Of a stretch of DNA of 12,829 bases, positions 6,300 to 12,829 are shown one piece after another (within the stretch, counting starts at the first letter, position 1; each line of letters starts with the position of its first letter). Where the stretch lies: contig JAKBCJ010000096.1 in assembly GCA_021807975.1 (NCBI GenBank), positions 1 to 12,829 of the forward strand, in the 5' to 3' direction. The translations under genes were made by a program, and so were the position numbers. The notes under the pieces were generated by a model. That model saw nothing but the letters and a program-made list of their open reading frames with translations. It searched no databases and had not been told where the DNA came from. This DNA comes from Pseudomonadota bacterium (GTDB lineage Bacteria > Pseudomonadota > Alphaproteobacteria > Acetobacterales > Acetobacteraceae).

Positions 6300-7079
6300 C
6301 TACCGTCCAAGATACCTCTCCATCAACCGAGCCTGCGACCCGTTCTCCTGAGCGATATGCAGCCATTGGTCCACGAACTGCTTGAACACCATGTCGCGCG
6401 GCAGCAGGTAGCCCAGCTCTCCGAAGTCGAACGGCTGGTCGGGGTGGATGGCGCATAGTGCCGGATGCAGTCTCTGCTGGACCTTTGCTTCGACCGCATC
6501 GGTGATCGTCACGTCGCCCAGACCGTTGGCCAGTGCGTCGAAAATGCGCGTGTTGTCGGGGAACGGGACGATCTGCGCCTGCCGCAGGTTGGTTCGGTCG
6601 AACCGTTCGTTCGTGCCGCCGGGATTGACCAGCCCCCTCACGCCCGGCCGGTCGATCGCGGCCAGCGAAACGTAACGGTCTCGTTGCGGGCAGCGGGCGA
6701 TCGCGGCCTTGCCGGTGCGCATGACGGGTTGGGAGAACAGCGCTGCCATCTGACGCGGGAGGGTGATTGAAATGCCGCCCATGCCGATATCGAACCGGCC
6801 GGCCGTGATGTCAGGCAGCAAGGCGGCCCATGTCGTCGGCACGATCCGCGGCTTCACGCCCAGCGCATCGGCCAGGCTTTTCGCCATATCGGCATCGATG
6901 CCGCTGTAAACGCCGGTATCCTTGTCCAGACGCGAAAACGGCCAGTAATCGCCGGTCAGGCCAACCCGCAACGTGCCGCGGGCGACGATCTCGTCCAGCC
7001 GGGACTGCGCGAACGCCCCCTTCCCGGTCAACCCGGCCGTGGCCAGAACACACACAACCAGCACGGCCATCAAGCGCAT
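6300..7079 (-). CDS. pheC: Periplasmic cyclohexadienyl dehydratase (PheC-like, solute-binding-protein fold)
   Basis: PheC turns prephenate into phenylpyruvate and arogenate into phenylalanine. It has the fold of family-3 solute-binding proteins but is an enzyme. The 259-aa product starts at ATG 7079 and has a clear signal peptide (MRLMAVLVVCVLATAG ... AFA, cut near residue 24). Similarity to Pseudomonas PheC, recalled from memory, runs the full length: TGDYWPFS (42-49), FDIGMGGISITLPRQ (96-110), the hallmark VNPGGTNERF (151-160), TDAVEAKVQQRLHP (193-206), HPDQPFDFGELGYLLPRD (212-229) and QFVDQWLHIAQ (234-244). Glu197 aligns with the catalytic Glu173 (mature numbering) of the Pseudomonas enzyme. 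The hallmark stretches make it more than a generic amino-acid-binding protein, though a transport-related relative cannot be excluded. No ABC permease or ATPase genes lie nearby, which also favours an enzyme. It is divergent from the M16 peptidase gene. Confidence 0.86.
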   Translation of the reverse strand: MRLMAVLVVCVLATAGLTGKGAFAQSRLDEIVARGTLRVGLTGDYWPFSRLDKDTGVYSGIDADMAKSLADALGVKPRIVPTTWAALLPDITAGRFDIGMGGISITLPRQMAALFSQPVMRTGKAAIARCPQRDRYVSLAAIDRPGVRGLVNPGGTNERFDRTNLRQAQIVPFPDNTRIFDALANGLGDVTITDAVEAKVQQRLHPALCAIHPDQPFDFGELGYLLPRDMVFKQFVDQWLHIAQENGSQARLMERYLGR

Positions 7080-7147
7080 CGGCGTTCCCCAATCTCGTTG
7101 CGTCGATTCGCCACGATGCCTAGGTTGGCGCCGGATCGCCATCCATC

Positions 7148-7152
7148 AGGAG
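7148..7152 (+). promoter_or_regulatory. Shine-Dalgarno that fixes a TTG start for the M16 peptidase
   Basis: AGGAG followed by seven bases leads to TTG at 7160. No ATG lies in frame before the signal peptide, and the encoded N-terminus (MKQR then a hydrophobic run) is a textbook export signal, so TTG is the likely initiation codon. Confidence 0.7.
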
Positions 7153-7159
7153 TCAGTGC

Positions 7160-9826
7160 TTGAAGCAGCGTGTGATTGGCTGGGCAGTTGCCCTCGCCCT
7201 GTCGGCCGTCCATGTCTCCGCAAGTGCCATCGAGCCTGCCGCCGCCACCGATCAGGTGGTCAGGGCGACCTTGTCCAACGGGCTGCGGGTAGTGGTCGTC
7301 CCGAACCGCCTCGCGCCCGTGGTGACGACGGAGCTGAACTACCTGGCCGGGTCCGCCGATGCGCCGCCGGGTTTCCCGGGCACAGCCCACGCTCTGGAGC
7401 ATATGATGTTTCGCGGCAGCGACGGCCTGGACCGGGATCAACTCTCGGAACTCGGGGCCTTGCTGGGCGGTTCCTATAATGCCGACACCACGGAAACCGT
7501 GACGCAGTACATCTACACCGTCCCGGCCGACGACCTTGATGTGGCGCTGCGGATCGAGGCGCTGCGCATGCACGGCCTGAGCTTGAAACAGGCGGACTGG
7601 GAACAAGAGCGGGGCGCGATCGAGCAGGAAGTGTCCCGCGATCTGTCCAGCCCCCTGTACACGTTCCTGGCGCGGACCCAGTCCATTCTATTCCACCAGA
7701 CACCTTATGAGCACGATGCGCTTGGTGATCGTGTGTCCTTCGACAAGACCGACGCGGCACTGCTGCGGCGGTTCTATGAGACATGGTATGCGCCCAACAA
7801 CGCAATCCTTGTCATCGCCGGCGATGTCGATCCGGCCGCGGCGCTGGATCGGGTCAAGGCCGCGTTCGGCGCTATCCCGCGCCGCGATGTGCCGCCGCAC
7901 CAGCCTGTCCGGGTTCAGCCGGAACCGCCCCGGACGCTGAACCTGGAAACCAATTTCCCCATGGGCGTGGTCGCCCTGGCGTATCCGATGCCAGGTCTTA
8001 GGGCGCGCGACTTCGCCGCGGCCGATATCCTGTCCGACGTGCTGGGCAGCGAACGCGGGGCGCTGTATGGGCTGGTGCCGGCCGGTAAGGCGCTGCTGGC
8101 GCAGTTCAGCTTCCAGGCCAAGCCCGATGCCGGCTTCGGTCTGGCGATCGCCGCGTTTCCCACCGGGACCGATCCGGCCCCGCTGCTGGCGGAGGTCCGG
8201 CGGATTATCGCCAACGCCGCGCAAAACGGCGTGCCCGCCAGCTTGATAGAGGCCGCCAGACGCCAGGAACTGGCCCAGATCGCGTTCCGCGGCAACAGCA
8301 TCTCCGGCCTGGCCGAAAGCTGGTCCAATGCGCTGGCGTTCGAGGGCAGCACCTCGCCCGACGACGTTGCCAAGGCGTATGCGGCGGTGACGGTCGGGGA
8401 TGTGAACCGCCTCGCCCGCCAACTGCTGGACCCGGACCATGCCGTCACCGCCATCCTGACACCCCGCGCATCCGGCAAGCCGGCGGCCAGTGCCGGGTTC
8501 GGCGGTTCGGAATCGTTTGGAGGTGCGCCCGACCATCCGGTGACGCTGCCAGACTGGGCCGCCACGGCGTTGGCGACGCCGCATCTGCCGGACCCGGGCG
8601 ACGCGCCGGAGGTCAGCATCCTGCCGAACGGATTGCGCCTGATCGTCCAGCCCGAACATGTCAGCCACACCGTATCGGTCTATGGCGAGGTAAGGCAGGT
8701 GCCGGCGATGCAGGAACCGAAGGGGCAGGAGGGCATCGCCGCCCTGACCCGCGACCTGTTCGATTACGGCACCCTGTCTCACGACCGGATCGCGTTCCGC
8801 GAGGCTGTCGACGCGCTGGCGGCGCGTCTCCAGGCGGGGACCAGCTTTTCGCTGCGGGTGCTGACGCCGGAATTCGCCGACGGCATGCATTTGCTGGCGG
8901 AGAACGAACTGCACCCCGCCTTTCCGGCCGAAGCGTTCACCGTGGCCCGGGCACAACTGGCCGAGGGTCTGGCCGGCCGGTTGGGGACGCCGGCATATCG
9001 GGTCAGCCTGGCCTTGAAGCACGCGGTGGCGCCGGACGGCGACCCAACCTTGCGGCAGCCCGGGCCGAAGTCCGTCATGGCGCTGCGGCCCGAAGACGTG
9101 CGGGTGTTTTATGCCGCGGCCTACCGTCCCGATCTGACGACCATCGTGGTCATCGGCGACGTCACCGCCGAACAGGCCCGCCGGGTTGTCGAAGACAGCT
9201 TCGGCGCGTGGCACGCCGAGGGGCCGACTCCGGCCATCGACCTGCCCCCGGTGGGACCCAACAAGCCCTCCGTAGCTGAAATCGCCGACGGCAGCGCCCG
9301 GCAGGACAGCGTCACGCTGGTGGAAACGCTGGGCGTGCCGGTGGATAGCCCGGACCGCTATGCCCTGCTGTTGGGCAATACCGTGCTTGGCAGCGGCTTC
9401 TCCTCCCGGTTGTATCAGGCGCTCCGCATCCGTTCGGGGTACGTCTATTCCGTCGGCAGCGACATGGAGTGGTCACGGACGCGGGCCGACTACGCGTTAT
9501 CTTTCGGCGCCGATCCCGTGAACGCCGAAAGGGCTCGGAAACTGGCCGTCCAATCCCTGCGAGACCTTCAGATCGCCCCGGTCGGGGAAGGCGAACTGAC
9601 CCGGGCGAAGGCGGAACTGCTGCGCCGCCTGCCAATGCTGCGGGCCAGCGTGGGCGGGATCGCCGGCCAGTATTTGCGCCTGATCGATCAGGGCCGGCCA
9701 TTGGATTCAGCACGCCGGGCGGCAGAGCAGTACCTGACGATCAGCGCCGGCGATATCCAGCGGGCATTTGCCAAATGGATACGGCCGGACGATCTGGCGC
9801 AGGTGACCCGAGGGCCGGCCGAGTAG
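7160..9826 (+). CDS. Exported M16-family (pitrilysin/insulinase-like) zinc peptidase, two-repeat form
   Basis: The 888-aa product holds two M16 halves, as in the fused bacterial M16B/pitrilysin-like proteins. A signal peptide (MKQRVIGWAVALALSAVHVSASA, cut near residue 23) sends it to the periplasm. The first half carries the inverted zinc motif H77-A-L-E80-H81 and the distal glutamate Glu157 in ERGAIEQEV, 76 residues after His81, so it should be active. The second half (from about residue 475, SILPNGLRLIVQPEH) lacks H-x-x-E-H but keeps the R/Y substrate-binding pair typical of the partner half (Arg756 and Tyr763 in LRIRSGYVYSVG). The family degrades peptides or misfolded polypeptides inside a clamshell cavity. 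It starts with TTG, has a good ribosome site, and is divergent from pheC. It probably has no direct role in the catabolic genes around it. Confidence 0.93.
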   Translation: MKQRVIGWAVALALSAVHVSASAIEPAAATDQVVRATLSNGLRVVVVPNRLAPVVTTELNYLAGSADAPPGFPGTAHALEHMMFRGSDGLDRDQLSELGALLGGSYNADTTETVTQYIYTVPADDLDVALRIEALRMHGLSLKQADWEQERGAIEQEVSRDLSSPLYTFLARTQSILFHQTPYEHDALGDRVSFDKTDAALLRRFYETWYAPNNAILVIAGDVDPAAALDRVKAAFGAIPRRDVPPHQPVRVQPEPPRTLNLETNFPMGVVALAYPMPGLRARDFAAADILSDVLGSERGALYGLVPAGKALLAQFSFQAKPDAGFGLAIAAFPTGTDPAPLLAEVRRIIANAAQNGVPASLIEAARRQELAQIAFRGNSISGLAESWSNALAFEGSTSPDDVAKAYAAVTVGDVNRLARQLLDPDHAVTAILTPRASGKPAASAGFGGSESFGGAPDHPVTLPDWAATALATPHLPDPGDAPEVSILPNGLRLIVQPEHVSHTVSVYGEVRQVPAMQEPKGQEGIAALTRDLFDYGTLSHDRIAFREAVDALAARLQAGTSFSLRVLTPEFADGMHLLAENELHPAFPAEAFTVARAQLAEGLAGRLGTPAYRVSLALKHAVAPDGDPTLRQPGPKSVMALRPEDVRVFYAAAYRPDLTTIVVIGDVTAEQARRVVEDSFGAWHAEGPTPAIDLPPVGPNKPSVAEIADGSARQDSVTLVETLGVPVDSPDRYALLLGNTVLGSGFSSRLYQALRIRSGYVYSVGSDMEWSRTRADYALSFGADPVNAERARKLAVQSLRDLQIAPVGEGELTRAKAELLRRLPMLRASVGGIAGQYLRLIDQGRPLDSARRAAEQYLTISAGDIQRAFAKWIRPDDLAQVTRGPAE

Positions 9827-9832
9827 GCTGTT

Positions 9833-11035
9833 CTAACCTTTCGCCAGGATGGCCGCTGCCGCATCGCAGAACACCTGACACCCCAGGACAATGTCCTCAT
9901 CGCGGGTGTTTTCGGCGTAATGGTGGCTGATCCCGCCGATGCTGGGTACGAACAGCATCCCCGACGGCACGATCTGGGAGAGGATTTGCGCGTCGTGCCC
10001 GGCCCCGGACGGCATCGGCTGATGCAATCCGGGTGCGTGGCGCTGGGCGGCCTCTTGCAGCGCGGCCTGGAATCCGGGGTCCATCGCGGCGGGGGTGGAT
10101 TGGCCGCGATAGGGAACGGACACCTCGCACGGGCCCTTGGCGGCTTCGTCCAGCAGGCCGTCGATCACCTTTTCCAGCGCCCCCAGAATCGCCGGGTCGG
10201 TGTCGCGGAACTGGAACACCAACTCCGCCGCGCCGGGGACGATGCTCGCCGCGCCGGGTTCCAGCTTGATGTCGCCGATGGTCCACACGGTGCGTGGGCC
10301 GGCGACGGCGGGAAACCGAGCCTCTATCCCGGCGGCGAATTTTATCAGAGCGACGCCGGCATCCTTGCGGACCGCCATGCGGGTGGTGCCGGCGTGGTTC
10401 TGCTGGCCCTTGAAGTGGATGCGGTAGCGGCGGCTGCCGACGATCGCGGTGACGATGCCCAGCCGCAGGTGGTGATCCTCCAGTTCGGCGCCCTGTTCGA
10501 TATGCGCCTCCAGATAGCCGCGATAGCGCGCGGTATCGATCTTCTGGCGTGGCCGGCCGGAGAAGCCGGCCTGGCGCAGCGCATCGCGCAGCGAAACCCC
10601 GGTTTCGCGGTTGGAGCAGACATCGATCTCATGCTCCGTCAGCAGGCCGCAAAATGACCGGCTGCCGACGAACGGGCCGAAATGGCCTTCCTCGTCGGCC
10701 CAACTGCCGACATCGATTCCGCGACCCAGCGTGCGGGCGACTTCCAGGCCGTATAACACGCCCATGGCGCCGTCGAGCCAGCCGGCGTGGTTCTGGGTTT
10801 CCATGTGGCTGCCCAGCAGCAGCTTGCGCCCGGGTGCCGGGTCGCGGCCATAGACATTGCCGATTCCGTCGATGGAGGAGTCCAACCCGGCCTCGGTCAG
10901 CTTGTCGGCGAGCCAGTGCCTGGCCTGAACGTCCTGCGGGGAGAAAGTGGGGCGATGGACGCCGGTTTTGTATTTGCCGATTTCCCGCGCCGCGTAGAGG
11001 TCTTTCAGCAGGCGGTTGCCGTCGATCGCGGGCAT
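9833..11035 (-). CDS. M20-type Zn-dependent amidohydrolase (N-carbamoyl-amino-acid hydrolase / allantoate amidohydrolase family)
   Basis: The 400-aa enzyme belongs to the HyuC/AllC branch of M20 metallohydrolases, which remove the carbamoyl or ureido group from N-carbamoyl amino acids, allantoate or ureidoglycolate using two metal ions. Putative ligands: His77 in LLLGSHMET, Asp88 in GWLDGAMGV, Glu115/Glu116 in SWADEEGHFG, His178 in EAHIEQG and His371 in GISHHYAENT. The dimerisation domain contains GQQNHAGTTRM (210-220), and GAGHDAQ (344-350) is a substrate-pocket motif of the branch. Usually the metal histidine is followed by x-D (H-x-D); here it is H-M-E, a conservative change. The ATG at 11035 has GGAG seven bases upstream. 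It lies 103 bp downstream of the aldehyde dehydrogenase gene on the same strand, likely one transcript; a weak hairpin (11075-11087) sits in that gap. Its stop is 6 bp from the convergent M16 stop. Confidence 0.9.
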   Translation of the reverse strand: MPAIDGNRLLKDLYAAREIGKYKTGVHRPTFSPQDVQARHWLADKLTEAGLDSSIDGIGNVYGRDPAPGRKLLLGSHMETQNHAGWLDGAMGVLYGLEVARTLGRGIDVGSWADEEGHFGPFVGSRSFCGLLTEHEIDVCSNRETGVSLRDALRQAGFSGRPRQKIDTARYRGYLEAHIEQGAELEDHHLRLGIVTAIVGSRRYRIHFKGQQNHAGTTRMAVRKDAGVALIKFAAGIEARFPAVAGPRTVWTIGDIKLEPGAASIVPGAAELVFQFRDTDPAILGALEKVIDGLLDEAAKGPCEVSVPYRGQSTPAAMDPGFQAALQEAAQRHAPGLHQPMPSGAGHDAQILSQIVPSGMLFVPSIGGISHHYAENTRDEDIVLGCQVFCDAAAAILAKG

Positions 11036-11138
11036 GCGTGTACTCCAGGTTCAAGGCCGCAATGCACCATAATTACGCCTTGGGCGTCCAGGTGGGGCGA
11101 CGGGCGAGACCCTGAACTGGCCCCGTCCGCCGACGCCG

Positions 11139-12641
11139 CTATCCCCGGCGCGGCACGTTCAGGTTCACCGTCACGTTCTTGCGCTGGGTGAAGCTGTCCA
11201 GCATCCCCTCCAGCGAGAACTCCCGCCCGATACCGCTCTGCTTGTACCCGCCATAGGAGTGGCCTGGTTGCTGGCCGAGGCCCTGGTTCACCTGCACCCA
11301 GCCGGACTCGATGGCGTGCGCGGTGCGCAGCGCGCTGCCGATTTCGTGGGTCCAAACGTAGGCCGCCAGCCCGTAATGGCTGTCGTTGGCCATGCGGATC
11401 GCGTCTTCCTCGTTCTTCCAGGGGATCGCCACCAGCACCGGCCCGAAGATTTCCTCCCGCGCCAGCCGCCAGTCGTTGGAGGTATCGGCGAACACAGTCG
11501 GGATGGCGAAATACCCCTGGCTGAGCGGCCCGTCTTTCGGCGGCAGGCCACCGAACACCAGCCGGGCATCCTTGCGGTGCAGTCCTTCGTCCACATAGCC
11601 GCAGACCTTGCGGAACTGCTTTTCATTGATGATCGCGCCGATGTCGGACGCCTCATCCAGCGGGTCGCCCATCTTCAACGACTGGGTCTTGGCGGTCAGC
11701 TTGTCCAGGAAGCTGTCGAAGATGTCCTGATGCAGGAACAGCCGCGATCCGGCGGTGCAGGACTGGCTCTGGCGGGTGAAGCGCATGCCGGAGATAACCC
11801 CGTCCACCACCCAATCCTCATTCGCGTCGGGATAGACGATAGACGGGCTTTTCCCGCCCAGTTCCAAAGATACCGGCACGATGCGGTCCGCCGCCGCGCG
11901 CATGATGATCTTGCCGACCTCGGTGGAGCCGGTGAACGACAGCTTCATGATGGCCGGGTTCTCGGCCAGCGGGCCGCCACACTCCGCCCCGGTGCCGGTC
12001 AGCACGTTGATCACGCCCGGCGGCAGGAATTCCTGGCAGATTTTCGCCATGAACAGCACGCCCAGCGGCGCGTCCTCGGCCGCTTTCAGCACGATGGTGT
12101 TGCCCGCGCACAAGGCCGGGGCGATCTTCAGCGCGCCCAGCAGGACCGGCGCGTTCCAGGGAATGATGGCGCCGACGACGCCCAGCGGTTCGCGGCGGGT
12201 GTAGCTCAGGACGTTCTCGCCCAGCGGAATGGTCTCGCCCTTCAACTCGCCGGCCAGACCGCCGAAATAGCGGAAGATGTCGGCGGTCAGGGTGGCTTCC
12301 GGACGGGCCTGGGTACGGAGGGCGTTGCCGGTTTCCTCGGCGATGATGCGGGCGAGTTCCTCGATGCGGGATTCCATCGCCTCGGCGATGCGCAGCAGCA
12401 GACGGCCGCGCTGGCGGGGCGGAATTTTGCTCCAGGAAGCGAACGCTTTCTGTGCGGCGACCACGGCGCGATCGACATCGGCCTTGGCGCCGCGCGGGAT
12501 GGTGGCGATCGAGGTGCGGCGGCCGGGGTTTTCCACCACCAGGGTTTCGCCCGACGCGGCATCGACCAGGGCGCCGTCGATAAGCATCTGAACGTGATGC
12601 GGCCGGGCGGCGGCTGAACGCATCTGTTCGGTGACGGACAT
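11139..12641 (-). CDS. NAD(P)-dependent aldehyde dehydrogenase (ALDH superfamily)
   Basis: This 500-aa cytoplasmic enzyme oxidises an aldehyde to the acid. All key residues are present: Asn163 in IIPWNAP, Lys186 in VLKAAED (cofactor), FTGSTEVGK (236-244), the general base Glu260 in SLELGGKSPS, the nucleophile Cys295 in RQSQSCTAGSR, and EEIFGPV (396-402). The cysteine context Q-S-C-T-A-G-S-R is the classic ALDH type rather than the CoA-acylating type. ATG 12641 has a strong GAGGAG six bases upstream; the M20 gene start downstream has a closely similar leader (GGAGTAC before ATG), consistent with the two being expressed together. It is divergent from the DJ-1/PfpI-like gene at the window edge. 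The substrate is undetermined; a semialdehyde or aldehyde released by ring opening would fit the neighbouring hydrolases, but this is inference. Confidence 0.95.
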   Translation of the reverse strand: MSVTEQMRSAAARPHHVQMLIDGALVDAASGETLVVENPGRRTSIATIPRGAKADVDRAVVAAQKAFASWSKIPPRQRGRLLLRIAEAMESRIEELARIIAEETGNALRTQARPEATLTADIFRYFGGLAGELKGETIPLGENVLSYTRREPLGVVGAIIPWNAPVLLGALKIAPALCAGNTIVLKAAEDAPLGVLFMAKICQEFLPPGVINVLTGTGAECGGPLAENPAIMKLSFTGSTEVGKIIMRAAADRIVPVSLELGGKSPSIVYPDANEDWVVDGVISGMRFTRQSQSCTAGSRLFLHQDIFDSFLDKLTAKTQSLKMGDPLDEASDIGAIINEKQFRKVCGYVDEGLHRKDARLVFGGLPPKDGPLSQGYFAIPTVFADTSNDWRLAREEIFGPVLVAIPWKNEEDAIRMANDSHYGLAAYVWTHEIGSALRTAHAIESGWVQVNQGLGQQPGHSYGGYKQSGIGREFSLEGMLDSFTQRKNVTVNLNVPRRG

Positions 12642-12711
12642 GGCGTACTCCTCATTATGTGTTATGTTGCGGCGGATATAGCGGGCCGCTGGAACCCGTC
12701 CGGGGACGGAC

Positions 12712-12741
12712 TTGCCGAAACCATCTCGCCGGAAAGATACT
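12712..12741 (+). promoter_or_regulatory. Candidate sigma-70-type promoter for the right-edge gene
   Basis: TTGCCG (12712-12717) and GATACT (12736-12741) are 18 bases apart, each matching four of six consensus positions. The -10 element ends only 5 bases before ATG 12747, so this promoter would give a transcript with virtually no leader. The same 105-bp region must also hold the promoter of the divergent ALDH gene; its ALDH-proximal side (12651-12680) is the most AT-rich part. Confidence 0.3.
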
Positions 12742-12746
12742 GATGC

Positions 12747-12829
12747 ATGGACACGCTCTGCTCAAGCCCCCCGGACCCGGATGTCGCGGCATCGGTCGGC
12801 GTTTTGGTTTATGACGCCGGGATGGAGCC
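12747..12829 (+). CDS. DJ-1/PfpI or GlxA-type protein, first ~27 codons (3' truncated by the window)
   Basis: From ATG 12747 the frame is open to the window edge. It encodes MDTLCSSPPDPDVAASVGVL followed by VYDAGME. The VGVLVYDAGME strand-turn resembles the beginning of the DJ-1/PfpI (ThiJ) domain, usually V-x-V-L-V-Y-D-G-x-E-x-x-D-x-x-G-P, found alone or at the N-terminus of GlxA-type AraC regulators. A GGAAAGA lies about 10 bases upstream. If it is the regulator type, its divergent placement next to the ALDH/M20 operon would make it a candidate regulator of that operon. With so few residues this is a tentative assignment, and the rest of the gene lies outside the window. Confidence 0.5.
   Translation, partial: MDTLCSSPPDPDVAASVGVLVYDAGME

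Noticed and set aside
6266..6306. Inverted repeat ACGGTAG / CTACCGT at the convergent CE4 and pheC stops, considered as a bidirectional terminator
   Set aside because: The 7-bp arms are just the two genes' identical last codons (CGG TAG), with a 27-base loop and no T-runs.
7688..9214. 508-codon open frame antisense to the M16 peptidase
   Set aside because: Long antisense frames are expected at this GC content; the translation has no recognisable domain, and the plus strand has the signal peptide and zinc motif.
11075..11087. ACGCC-TTG-GGCGT hairpin between the ALDH and M20 genes as an intergenic terminator
   Set aside because: Only 5 bp of stem and followed on the minus strand by AATTAT rather than a T-run; too weak to call.
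11259..12617. 452-codon open frame antisense to the aldehyde dehydrogenase
   Set aside because: The translation is compositionally biased without motifs; the ALDH on the minus strand is complete with all catalytic residues.

Overview
The window is GC-rich and almost fully coding, with codons strongly biased to G or C in third position. This, together with the protein families present, suggests an alphaproteobacterium (Rhodospirillales/Acetobacterales-like). That placement is an inference; there is no rRNA or marker gene to fix it. I see no tRNA, rRNA, CRISPR array, insertion sequence or phage gene.

Layout, left to right: the 3' end of argJ (+); a membrane-anchored protein with a degenerate histidine-kinase-type ATPase fold (-); an acyl-CoA-dehydrogenase-fold flavin monooxygenase (-), divergent from a luciferase-like (LLM) flavin monooxygenase (+); a roughly 0.4 kb gap holding what looks like a decayed hipBA toxin-antitoxin module behind three evenly spaced 16-bp palindromes; an amidase-signature hydrolase (-), divergent from a CE4/NodB-fold hydrolase of the PuuE / cyclic-imidase / HpPgdA type (+); a periplasmic PheC-like cyclohexadienyl dehydratase (-), divergent from an exported M16 zinc peptidase (+); an M20-type carbamoylase/allantoate-amidohydrolase-like enzyme (-) downstream of an aldehyde dehydrogenase (-), probably one operon; and the first codons of a DJ-1/PfpI or GlxA-type gene (+) running off the right edge.

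Functionally, most of the window looks like an accessory catabolic neighbourhood. It has two flavin-dependent monooxygenases of different folds, three unrelated C-N hydrolases (amidase signature, CE4, M20) and an aldehyde dehydrogenase. That toolkit would suit oxidative opening of a nitrogen-containing ring or an N-acyl/cyclic-amide compound, followed by amide hydrolysis and aldehyde oxidation. The substrate cannot be read from the sequence, and no flavin reductase or dedicated transporter is present in the window. PheC and the M16 peptidase probably have separate jobs.

The two most unusual observations are the preserved operator array (three palindromes at exact 26-bp spacing) in front of a collapsed hipBA remnant, and the combination of two monooxygenase folds with three amide/imide hydrolase folds.
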